From the NCBI GenBank assembly GCA_020638395.1, contig JACKIP010000001.1, positions 1-64,000 on the forward strand: DNA of 64,000 nt. The letters are read 5' to 3'. A program made the position numbers and the translations under genes. The notes below the pieces were generated by a model. The model ran no database searches, was not told the DNA's origin, and saw nothing but the letters and a program-made list of their open reading frames with translations. Shown piece by piece: positions 25,593 to 33,824 of this stretch; position 1 is the stretch's first letter; the number at the start of each line of letters is the position of its first letter. Source of the DNA: Rhodospirillales bacterium. GTDB lineage: Bacteria > Pseudomonadota > Alphaproteobacteria > Micavibrionales > Micavibrionaceae.

Positions 25593-26267
25593 ATGCCCAG
25601 AATGAACATTTTAAACAAAAGCGAACAGGAGATGTTTAACGCGCCGCCTGTTTTTAACAGCCGTGAACGCAAGCAGTTTTTTACTTTTCCGGAATCTCTA
25701 AAAGAAAAGGCAGAAACGCTACGCAAACCATCAACACGGATCGGGTTTTTGTTGGCTTGCGGATATTTCAAAGCCACCAAAAAATTCTTCAGGTCCGAAG
25801 AGTATCATCAAAACGATATTGCGTATGTGGCTCATAAAATCGGCATGGATGCCAACCGGTTTTCGCCGGAAACGTATGAGCCCCGGACACGGCAGCGACA
25901 TGAACAGGAGATACTGGAGTTTTACGGCTACAGGCGCTTTGATGACAACAGCTTGCGCGTTATAGAGCAGGAAATCGCATCCATGATGCGCTCCCAGCTT
26001 AAGCCCAAGCTGATATTCTGGCGATGCATTGACATTCTGCTCCGCGAGCGGGTTCAGATTCCGGCCTATTTTCAGCTCTCAGAACTGATCCTGAAAGCCG
26101 TTAACCAGAGGAAGAAAGACCTCACAGCCGTTATTCGCCAGGAATTGAGTAGAGAAGCGAAATCATTGCTGGGCGGTTTGTTCATGCAGGAAGCAGATAG
26201 CCCCTATGCCAGATATAAGTTGACCCTGCTCAAAAAACTGTCCCATTCCATCACACCGTGGGACTAA
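25593..26267 (+). pseudogene. Tn3-family transposase, N-terminal fragment (DUF4158)
   Basis: About 224 residues remain of a transposase normally near 950-1000. The DUF4158 N-terminal domain is clear: NSRERKQFFTFPESL, TRIGFLLACGYFKATKKFF and YARYKLTLLKKLSHS. After that the reading frame leaves the family and stops 9 nt upstream of an IS5 insertion. The catalytic DDE part is absent. ATG at 25593 preferred over an upstream TTG. Confidence 0.8.
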
Positions 26268-26275
26268 ACAATTTA

Positions 26276-27116
26276 GACACTGTTAGCTAATTATTGATTT
26301 TATGATAGAATCATGATGGAAGGAGATTTCATCATGAACAAACGTTATTACCCGATCACGGAAGAGTTTTTCTACGAGCAGATTAACCCATTGATATTAA
26401 GTTACTATTCAAGGGCTGGGCGGCCCCGCACAGTCAGTAATTATCAGGTGTTTTGCGCCATGCTTTATGTATTGCGCACAGGTGTTTCGTGGCGTGATTT
26501 GCCGGAATGTTACGGCTATTGGCATACGGTTTACCTTCGCTTCAAGAAAGGCAGTGATCGCGGAGTCTGGTGGAATGTGCTCTTGAAATTGCAGCAGAAA
26601 AAGAGGTTGAGCATGAACGTCGTCATGCTCGATTCCACGACGATTGATGTCCATCGCCACGGCGGTGGCTTAAAAGGGGGCAGCAAAGCAAAGGCCTAAA
26701 TGTTGCCGGGATCACAACGAAACTTCATCTCGTTCAAACGCTCGAAGGTCATATCGTCGACGGCTTTATAACCGGCGGAAACGTCCACGATGTCAGCGTT
26801 GCCGAAGAGGCATTTGAGAATGTATTCGGCTGCTTTGTTCTGGCCGACATGGGCTACGATTCCGATGCCTTTCGCAATTTTTTAAGATCGCAAAACAACG
26901 ACCCCGTGATCCCCGGACGCAAAAACCGGATCGTCAAAATCGAGTACGATAAAGTCTTGTACACTCATCGAAAATATATCGAAATATTGTTTGGAACACT
27001 CAAGGAAAACAAAAGGATAGATACAAGGTTCGACAAATATGACCACGTTTTCATGGCGTTTGTCGCACTGGATCTGATCAAAAACATCATTAATCTTAAA
27101 ATTAGCTAACAGTGTC
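26276..27116 (+). mobile_element. IS5-family (IS427-group) insertion sequence, 841 bp
   Basis: Terminal inverted repeats GACACTGTTAGCTAAT at 26276 and ATTAGCTAACAGTGTC ending 27116 are perfect over at least 16 bp. Each end is flanked by TA (26274-26275 and 27117-27118), the short duplication typical of the IS427 group. It carries one transposase expressed by -1 frameshifting. It sits exactly between a Tn3 fragment and an IS3 fragment, neither of which continues on the other side. Confidence 0.85.
26331..27109 (+). CDS. IS5-family transposase, two frames joined by -1 frameshift
   Basis: The first frame (26331-26699) begins MNKRYYPITEEFF after AAGGAGA and includes VSWRDLPECYGYWHTVYLRF and the first catalytic Asp in VMLDSTTIDVHRHGGG. 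At 26672-26678 the heptamer A AAA GGG allows a -1 shift into the second frame (LNVAGITTKLHLV..., then VLADMGYDSDAF with the second Asp, and the C-terminal Glu region FGTLKENKRIDTRFDKY), ending at 27109. This orfA-orfB arrangement is normal for the group, so the element may still be active. Confidence 0.8.
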
Positions 27117-27118
27117 TA

Positions 27119-27340
27119 AAACAGGCGGAAGGCGGCGTTCCGGTTGCGGAGTTATGTCGCGAGCATGGCATGAGCAGCGCGAGTTTTTACAAATGGCGCA
27201 GTAAATATGGCGGTATGGATGCGTCCATGATCTCTCAGATGAAAGCCATGGCGCAGGAGAACCAACGCCTGAAGAAGATGTATGCGGAGATGAGCCTGCA
27301 GAATGATTTGCTGAAGGAGGCTTTGGGAAAAAAGTGGTAA
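27119..27340 (+). pseudogene. IS3 orfA fragment
   Basis: In-frame from the IS5 edge: KQAEGGVPVAELCREHGMSS then FYKWRSKYGGM and the leucine-zipper tail LQNDLLKEALGKKW. This is the typical IS407-group OrfA lacking its N-terminal residues. The heptamer A AAA AAG at 27328-27334 is the canonical slippery site for production of the OrfAB fusion. Confidence 0.8.
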
Positions 27341-28191
27341 GCCCTTCGCGGCGCAAAGACATGGCGCGGTGGGCTGTGGCTCAGAAACAAATCAGCATCC
27401 GCCTGGCGTGCGCAACATTCAGCATCTCGCAAACCTGTTATCGTTATCAGTCGCGTCTGAGCGACGAGAATGCCGAGATTGCGGACTGGCTGTTACGGCT
27501 GACCGATACGCATAAGAGATGGGGGTTTGGTCTGTGTTTTTTGTATTTACGCAATGTGAAGGGCTTTGGCTGGAACCACAAGCGGGTGTACCGTATTTAC
27601 CGTGAGCTGGAGCTGAATTTGCGGATCAAGCCGCGCAAGCGTTTGAAGCGCGCGCGGCCTGATCCTTTGAATGTGCCCAAAGCTCCCAATGAGGTCTGGT
27701 CGATGGATTTTATGGCAGATCAGCTGAGCAATGGTCGTTCGTTTCGGACATTCAACGTGTTGGATGATTTTAACCGCGAAGGGCTTGGCATTGAGGTCGA
27801 TCTGTCTCTGCCATCCGGGCGAGTGATCCGCTCACTGGACCAGATCATTGAGTGGCGCGGCAAACCAAAAGCTATTCGTTGCGATAACGGTCCGGAATAT
27901 ATCAGCCATGCCCTGCAATGTTGGGCTTCAAGCCGGGGCATTCGACTGGATTATATCCAGCCCGGCAAGCCGCAGCAAAATGCCTATGTGGAGCGATATA
28001 ACCGAACCGTACGCCATGAATGGCTGGATATGAACGAGTTTGACACGATTGAGGAGGCGCAAATGACAGCAACGAGGTGGCTCTGGACTTATAATAATGA
28101 ACGTCCTAACATGGCCATCGGCGGCATCACACCAGCCATGAGACTGGCAGAGGCCGCAGACTTAAAACTGTCTACTGCAAACCCCATCTAA
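27334..28191 (+). CDS. IS3-family transposase OrfB (integrase core)
   Basis: 285 residues from a GTG overlapping orfA. A HTH_21-type region (KRWGFGLCFLYLRN) is followed by the rve integrase core with catalytic residues in VWSMDFMADQ (D), IRCDNGPEYIS (D) and QNAYVERYNRTVRHEWL (E). OrfB looks intact although its element has lost the left end, so it is unlikely to move itself. Confidence 0.88.
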   Translation: MVSPSRRKDMARWAVAQKQISIRLACATFSISQTCYRYQSRLSDENAEIADWLLRLTDTHKRWGFGLCFLYLRNVKGFGWNHKRVYRIYRELELNLRIKPRKRLKRARPDPLNVPKAPNEVWSMDFMADQLSNGRSFRTFNVLDDFNREGLGIEVDLSLPSGRVIRSLDQIIEWRGKPKAIRCDNGPEYISHALQCWASSRGIRLDYIQPGKPQQNAYVERYNRTVRHEWLDMNEFDTIEEAQMTATRWLWTYNNERPNMAIGGITPAMRLAEAADLKLSTANPI

Positions 28192-28207
28192 ATTTGGGGG
28201 GATTACC

Positions 28208-28259
28208 TGTACACCAGCTGGTATTTTTTTCGGTTTTGGTTGTGGCTTGAGATCTTCTT
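28208..28259. other. short spacer between two IS3 remnants
   Basis: 52 bp without coding potential between the right end of the IS407-like element and the terminus of the next, oppositely oriented IS3 element (TGGTCAACCCCC at about 28260). Nothing recognised in it. Confidence 0.4.
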
Positions 28260-29215
28260 TGGTCAACCCCCATTATTGAGTCCATGATTTAAGTGAATCT
28301 TTTTGCCCTGATGGGGTTATGAAGGAAGGGGCTGGAGCGTAAGCGAAGGCCACTTCCTTCATAGGTGCGTCCATTCTGGCCAGTGGTGCCGGAGGCTTGT
28401 ATCCAAGGCTTGTATGCGGCCTTATATGATTGTAATGATGCCGCCATTGTTCCAGAATGACCTGAGCTTCTTTGAGAGTATAGAATGTTTCTCCGTTCAG
28501 ACATTCATCCCGCAAGCGCCCGTTGAAGCTCTCGTTATAACCGTTCTCCCACGGGCTGCCTGGTTCTATGTCGAGAGTTTCGACGCCCAGCTTCGGTAGC
28601 CATGCCTTGATCGACTTGGCTGTAAATTCCGATCCGTTGTCCGAGCGAATATGATCCGGTATCCCGCGTGTGATAAACAAATCGGTCAGGACATCCATTA
28701 CATCGTCAGCCTTGAGAGAGTACCCCGTCCGGAGAGATAGACACTCCCGTGTGTATTCATCAATCACTGTAAGTGTTCTGATTTTTGTGCCGTCCTTGAG
28801 CTGATCGGCCACAAAGTCATACGCCCAGACATGGTTCGGCCAGCACGGGCGCAGTCGGATACAAGACCCATCATTCAGATAAAGCCTGCCTTTCTTCTTG
28901 TGTTTTGCCGGAACTTTGAGCGCTTCTTGCCGCCAGATACGCTCTACCCGCTTGTGGTTAACCTGCCAACCCTCTACACGGAGCAACGCTGTAATCCGCT
29001 TGTATCCATATCGTCCATACTGGCTGGCAAGTCGGATAATATCTGCCGTTAAAGCTGCCTCATCATCAGGTCTGATCTTTTTACGCCTTTGTGACCCTCG
29101 GCTTTGACCAAGAGCGGCGCACGCACGCCGCTCTGTCACTCCCAGTTTCTGCTGTGCATAAATCACAGCCTCCCGTCGCCGCTCCGGACTGGTCAGAACT
29201 TTCCCGTAAAAACTT
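28260..29215 (-). mobile_element. second IS3-family remnant, opposite orientation
   Basis: The terminus reads GGGGGTTGACCA on the minus strand at the 28260 side. On the other side the element ends within the first codons of orfB; orfA and its inverted repeat are missing. The adjoining sequence at 29216-29275 (AGACCTCTTGCATAACC) resembles an end of another IS, but this is only an impression. Confidence 0.65.
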
Positions 29216-29244
29216 CCTTTAATAGACCTCTTGCATAACCTCAT
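28273..29244 (-). CDS. IS3-family transposase OrfB (5' end replaced)
   Basis: 323 residues. The first ~16 (MRLCKRSIKGSFYGKV) come from across the element boundary; from TSPERRREAV onward it is a standard OrfB. Catalytic residues are visible: VWAYDFVADQ (D), IRSDNGSEF (D) and ENGYNESFNGRLRDE (E). Without OrfA, transposition is doubtful. The C-terminal tail beyond LGYKPPAP is long and variable. Confidence 0.8.
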   Translation of the reverse strand: MRLCKRSIKGSFYGKVLTSPERRREAVIYAQQKLGVTERRACAALGQSRGSQRRKKIRPDDEAALTADIIRLASQYGRYGYKRITALLRVEGWQVNHKRVERIWRQEALKVPAKHKKKGRLYLNDGSCIRLRPCWPNHVWAYDFVADQLKDGTKIRTLTVIDEYTRECLSLRTGYSLKADDVMDVLTDLFITRGIPDHIRSDNGSEFTAKSIKAWLPKLGVETLDIEPGSPWENGYNESFNGRLRDECLNGETFYTLKEAQVILEQWRHHYNHIRPHTSLGYKPPAPLARMDAPMKEVAFAYAPAPSFITPSGQKDSLKSWTQ

Positions 29245-29320
29245 TGCGCCAAATCATTATTGTAAATCGCCGCTATGAGGGTGAAGCGCAGGCCGAAGCG
29301 TTTTCGTCTGTTTCTGTACC

Positions 29321-29630
29321 GTGCGTTATGCCCAGGCTTTGCTGGAAAGCTCAAAAGACGATGAGCTTACGGATCCCATTAAGCCCAAAGTGAGAAGAGG
29401 CTTGTCCTCGGAAAAACGCGCACGCATGCAAGAAGAAATGGACAAGCTGGCGCGTGAATACAAGCTCATCAAGGATGATCAGGGGGCAGAAGAATCTCGT
29501 TCTGCAATTCACCAAAAACTACCTGGCGCGCTTACTGGATAATGCGCGTGTCGAGCGGTTTTTGAGACAGCATTATCCCGATATTTTGAGGAATTTCAAA
29601 AATCACCGATATGACGCTCAAGGGTGGTGA
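29321..29630 (+). pseudogene. remnant of a RepB-like plasmid partition protein, frameshifted
   Basis: Frame one gives VRYAQALLESSKDDELTDP and GLSSEKRARMQEEMDKLARE. After a GGGGG run near 29481 the similarity continues in another frame as NLVLQFTKNYLARLLDNAR and FLRQHYPDILRNF. Together these match the C-terminal domain of RepB/ParB-like proteins (PF07506 from memory). The N-terminal ParB-like part is absent. It indicates plasmid- or phage-derived material in the island. Confidence 0.6.
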
Positions 29631-29947
29631 TCCGAAATCAAGCTGAAGCGGGCGGCACGGTTTTAAAAGATCATGGATTTAGCCGAAGCCGTCATTCAAG
29701 AGGCCATGAGGAGACCGGGATCCCCTTTCACGTGCGAGCCGTGATAAGCGCCGGGACCGTGGGAGAAGCCGTCTGGCTGTCGCCAGACATGGAGCAAGCA
29801 CGGCGGCAGGGATGGCGGCGAACCCGCACGGAGCTTGCCAAGGCTGGCGCGTTATATGCTCAGCCGCCCAGCGTATCAATTCGGATACGCCGGAATGTGA
29901 GCGCACTGGCAGTTGGATAGCTTCAGGTCTTTCTGCTGGTGTGCCGT
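29631..29947. other. non-coding or degraded stretch
   Basis: About 317 bp between the RepB remnant and tpsB. Short open frames exist, but none shows family motifs, a credible ribosome-binding site or a consistent codon pattern. Probably degraded mobile DNA. Confidence 0.4.
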
Positions 29948-31669
29948 TTAAAAAGTCCATCCAAGCTGGAAATATATGCGCGGGTTATGACCGTTATTGC
30001 CATAGGTGGGTGTGTCGATGGATTTGGTGAGAGGCTGTGCGATGGTCAGCGCTCCGCTTAGACCGGACGGATGGGAGATGTTAAGGCCGATTCCAGCATC
30101 GGCGATGGACAGGCCGTCATCCTGGCCATCGTCAATATTCCAGATTTTCCCGGCTTCATAAAAAACCGACGGCGTGAATTTAATCTCTTTGACTGGCTCT
30201 ATCCCCGTATATTGCACCTCCACCGCGCCGCCAATGCCATGGTCGCCAGTGATTTCAGAGGCATCATAGGCGCGGCCCAGAGACGGCCCGCCAAAGCCGA
30301 ATTCCTCAGACGAATAAAGCGCCTTTGACGCACGTTGCCCGGTGAGAGTGGTCACTCCGAGCCAATCGGCGGCGATAAACTGGCTGCGCTGCCAGGTTGC
30401 TTCAAATTTTGTGAAATCCGGCTCGGCATCGGCACGGGAGAGATTGAGTTCACCCGGCTCATTCGCGCCGAGACCCGTAATGCCACGGCTCAGTGTCATA
30501 TTCAGCGCGTTATAGCCATGCAGCGGGTCAGCGCCATCATAAGAGCCGCTTAATCTGACCGCGCGGATGCGGTCGCGGGTAAGCGGCGTATCCAGAATAT
30601 CAGTATTGACGTTCCGCCCGTCCAGAGCCAGGGAAAAACTCATATTGTGTTGGCGCTGCCGGATGACTTGCCAGTTTAGCCCCACACCCCAATTCACCGA
30701 GCGGCTTTCAATATCGTTACTGGCAAGCGTGTAGCCGGGCTGTGAGACCGTACGACCGAGCGATAATTCCAGCCCCACTTCCGGCAGAATTTTAATCTCA
30801 TGCGTGGCATTCACCGCCCAAAGTTCGTCGCCAACCGGCAAGGCGCTGGCGATGCCAGAGACAGCCGTGCTTTGATTGGGCAAAAAACTGTCTTCATAGG
30901 CGAAGCTGGTACGGTGCGGCCCGGTAAAGCGCGAGCCGTGATTGTTGAGGAGCAGACTGCCCCGCCCATTTGTCTTGCTCTCCTTCAGGATCAGCCGCAC
31001 CGCTCCTTCCGGTGCGCCGTCATCCATCCGCCCCAGCACGGCTTCAAAGCTCCGGCCCGGAATATCGCCGAGCAAAAGAAGCGCGCGTTCCAAATCCTGC
31101 AACCGTGCGGGCTTTTGTCCCGTAATTCGGTCTCCCAGCATATCGACCAGATAATTATCGTCCTGCGCTCCTTCTATTTGCACGTCACCAACATAACCCT
31201 CGATCACACGCAGGATGACGCGGCCATCGCCAATCTCCTGCGCCGGGACATAGGTGCGGGAGAGGAAATACCCCGCTTGTTGATAGCGTTCTGTAATCCG
31301 TCCGGCAAATTCCCAGACACGCGAAAGCTCGATTTCCCGGCCCAAGAGAGGCTTGTATATATCTTCCATTTCTACAGGTGAAAACGCGCTCATGCCCTCG
31401 ATCACCACGTTCTGCAGAACGAAGGTCATGCTTGCCGCGCCCTCCGGTACAGGCGCTTCGGGGGCAGCGAGTTCGGGCACGATAATCTTGGGTGCTTCAC
31501 GCGGCGGTAAAATCTGTTCGGGCTGTGCTTCAATGCGCCCCGCATCCGCCGGCCCCGGTATATCGGGAATATTTTGCGCGTAAGCCGCGCCCGGCCCAAG
31601 AAAGACACAAGCGATCCACGCCCCTACACAAAGCGTCCATACAATGGTATATTTGATATATCTGGTCAA
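29948..31669 (-). CDS. two-partner secretion transporter TpsB (ShlB/FhaC/HecB family)
   Basis: 573 residues: signal peptide (IVWTLCVGAWIACVFLGPGAAYA), a Pro-rich linker, two POTRA domains (about residues 75-230; FVLQNVVIEGMSAFS, FLSRTYVPAQEIGDGRVIL, VIEGYVGDVQIEG) and a C-terminal 16-strand Omp85-type barrel ending IYFQLGWTF with terminal Phe. The VRL-like region (GFGGPSLGRAYDASEITGDHG) is recognisable. It exports its TpsA partner, encoded divergently 154 bp away. The gene looks intact although the partner is broken. Confidence 0.9.
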   Translation of the reverse strand: MTRYIKYTIVWTLCVGAWIACVFLGPGAAYAQNIPDIPGPADAGRIEAQPEQILPPREAPKIIVPELAAPEAPVPEGAASMTFVLQNVVIEGMSAFSPVEMEDIYKPLLGREIELSRVWEFAGRITERYQQAGYFLSRTYVPAQEIGDGRVILRVIEGYVGDVQIEGAQDDNYLVDMLGDRITGQKPARLQDLERALLLLGDIPGRSFEAVLGRMDDGAPEGAVRLILKESKTNGRGSLLLNNHGSRFTGPHRTSFAYEDSFLPNQSTAVSGIASALPVGDELWAVNATHEIKILPEVGLELSLGRTVSQPGYTLASNDIESRSVNWGVGLNWQVIRQRQHNMSFSLALDGRNVNTDILDTPLTRDRIRAVRLSGSYDGADPLHGYNALNMTLSRGITGLGANEPGELNLSRADAEPDFTKFEATWQRSQFIAADWLGVTTLTGQRASKALYSSEEFGFGGPSLGRAYDASEITGDHGIGGAVEVQYTGIEPVKEIKFTPSVFYEAGKIWNIDDGQDDGLSIADAGIGLNISHPSGLSGALTIAQPLTKSIDTPTYGNNGHNPRIYFQLGWTF

Positions 31670-31823
31670 ATCTTACCGGCCCTTACACCTCAGAATCGTT
31701 GATTTTCAAAAAGCTATTTTTTCAGCATTTTAGCACAAATTATATAACTTTCTTAATAGTTTTCGGGTTAAAATAAAATTGGAAAATTCTATTTTCATAC
31801 AAGTTTAAAGGAAGCGGTCTGTT
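31670..31823. promoter_or_regulatory. divergent promoter region of the tpsB/tpsA pair
   Basis: 154 bp, strongly AT-rich, between the two divergent starts. It must carry both promoters. AAAGGAAGCGG lies ahead of the tpsA start as a ribosome-binding site. No operator dyad stands out. Confidence 0.5.
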
Positions 31824-33824
31824 TTGAAAACGGGAGAAAATAAAATAGCATTGGGTGAAAAAGGTTTAAAACTGGGGCAGGTTGCGCTGATGGCAGCGCT
31901 GCTCTCCTCCAGCGCCTTTGTTCCGCTTTCTTATGCCAACCCCGAAGGTGGGCAGGTTGTCGGCGGTTCGGCCACGATTTCGGAAAGCGGCAAAAAGCTC
32001 GACGTGCATCAGCACACCGATAGAACAGTCATCGACTGGCGCAGCTTCAATATAGATGTGGATGAACATACCGAGTTTCATCAGCCCTCCAGCAGTGCCA
32101 CGGCGTTGAACCGCGTCAAAAGCGCCGATCCTTCGCACATTCTGGGAAAACTCAGCGCCAACGGCAATATCGTGTTGGTGAACCCGAACGGGGTATTCTT
32201 TGGCCGTGATTCGGTTGTGGACGTCAACGGGCTGGTGGCCACCACCGCGGATGTTGATACGGATGCCTTTATGGGCGGTAGCAATCATTTTGATCGTCCC
32301 GGCAAACCGGACGCGGCCATTGTCAATGAAGGCACGATCACGGCCAAAGACGCCGGGCTGGTTGGTCTGGTTGCCCCGAACGTTGAAAACCACGGCATCA
32401 TCAAAGCCAAAATGGGCCGCGTGCAACTGGCTTCGGGCGATACGGTGGTGGCGGATTTTTATGGTGATGGCCTGCTAAAAGTCGAAGTCACGGACGATAA
32501 CGTCAAATCGCAATTTGTTGGCAATACAGGAAAACTGGAAGCCGAAGGCGGCACGGTGGCCATGACGGCGGCGGCGGCACGGCATACGGTGAACAGCCTG
32601 ATCGTCGCCAAAGGTGAATTAAAAGCGCCAAGCGTCTCTAAACGCGGCGGGAAAATTATCATCGGCGCGGGCGGGTCGAACAAAACCGATAAAGGCGGCG
32701 CAAGCGGCGTAATTGTGCAGGCCTCTCTCGATGCATCCGGCCGGAATGAGGGCGAACAAGGCGGCGCGATCGAAGTGCTGGGCGATCATATTGCGATTTT
32801 GGATGGTACGGTGATGGATGCTTCGGGTCACGCGTCATTGCGAGCGAACGAAGAGAGCGCGGCAATCCAGTCTGACTCCGCTCTGGATCGCCACGGGTCT
32901 GACAACCCTCGCGATGACGATGGGGGAACAGCGACACTCACCGAAGATAAACAAGTCCGCTCCGAAGAAGAGTTTATGGCTGATACCCGTCGCGCCGGAG
33001 GCTCTATCAAAATTGGCGGCGATTATCTGGGCGGGGGCGATACGCAGACCGCAAAAACGCTCTATGTCGGTGAAAGCACCCTGACGCTCAACAACGCGAT
33101 TGATAACGGCGATGCGGGCCGTACAATTTTCTGGAGCGACGACACCACGGAGTTTAACGGCCTCGTACTGGCCATGGGCGGCGAAAACGGCGGCAATGGC
33201 GGCTTCCTTGAAACATCGGGTAAAATCAATTTGCTGGCCAACGGTTTTGCGGATCTCAGCAATCGCGCCGATGGATACGCCAAAGGCACCTACCTCCTTG
33301 ATCCGCAGACGATTACCATTTACGGCAATGTCGATCCCACCTTCGTCAGCACGGACGCCAGCATTGATTTAACAACGAATTTGGAGTTGTGGCTTGATGC
33401 AGCGGATGAAACAAGCGTGACGTTGACGTATTCCACTGATTCTCTGGGCGGGGCAACGGCCAGCGGAACCATGGGAACCAACACTATTACGACAAACCTT
33501 GATGTCTCTGCCGCTTTAGAAATCGGCGCACGGATTAGCGGTGGGAACAGCGGCAAGGCGCGGCCGATACCGCCGACACGCTCGGCATTCACACCTACAC
33601 CATTACCGGAATCGACGGAACAACAACCATCATGGTCACGACTTGGAAATCTCACAGCCACCGCTTACGCCGGAGATAATCTTTACAGAGGATTGGTTAG
33701 CCACTGGTTGGATAAAGCGGCGGCCAACCATGCTTCACGGGCTGATGAAGAAGAATGCCGCTTTGGATTTCTTCTGCGAGTGGCAGTAAATTGGGACTTA
33801 ACTACGGAACAAATTCACATCTAA
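31824..33824 (+). pseudogene. two-partner secretion exoprotein TpsA, N-terminal part (frameshifted)
   Basis: 666 codons from a TTG start (MKTGENKIALGEKG). A long signal peptide is followed by the TPS secretion domain (about residues 38-300): VIDWRSFNIDVDEHTEFHQP, ALNRVKSADPSHILGKL and NGNIVLVNPNGVFFG are diagnostic. After about 33540 the LamG-like region switches frame (alternative frame AADTADTLGIHTYTITG at 33560-33640, then back), and this frame ends at 33824. The remainder of the protein lies in the frame starting near 33755. Two or more indels make this a broken gene unless they are assembly errors. It contains an in-frame palindromic insert at 32833-32919. Confidence 0.8.
32833..32919. 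repeat. 87-bp palindromic repeat inserted in frame in tpsA
   Basis: It begins CGTCATTGCGAG and ends CTCGCGATGACG (inverted, 11 of 12 bases). Inner arms GCGGCAATCCAG and CTGGATCGCCAC are also inverted. The motifs match the widespread bacterial 'GTCATTGCGAG..GCAATCCAG' palindromic repeat class. Its length is exactly 29 codons, so it adds SLRANEESAAIQSD-type residues without breaking the frame. Confidence 0.7.

Larger units (their letters stand above)
27119..28207 (+). mobile_element. IS3-family (IS407-like) element, left end missing
   Basis: The right end is seen as GGGGGGATTACC at about 28196-28207, a usual IS407-group terminus. The left inverted repeat and the first ~15 codons of orfA are missing at the IS5 junction. 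This implies a deletion associated with the IS5 insertion or a later rearrangement. Confidence 0.75.

Noticed and set aside
29624..29920. 98-codon open frame after the RepB remnant
   Set aside because: No motif, no ribosome-binding site, and it is overlapped by other equally long frames.
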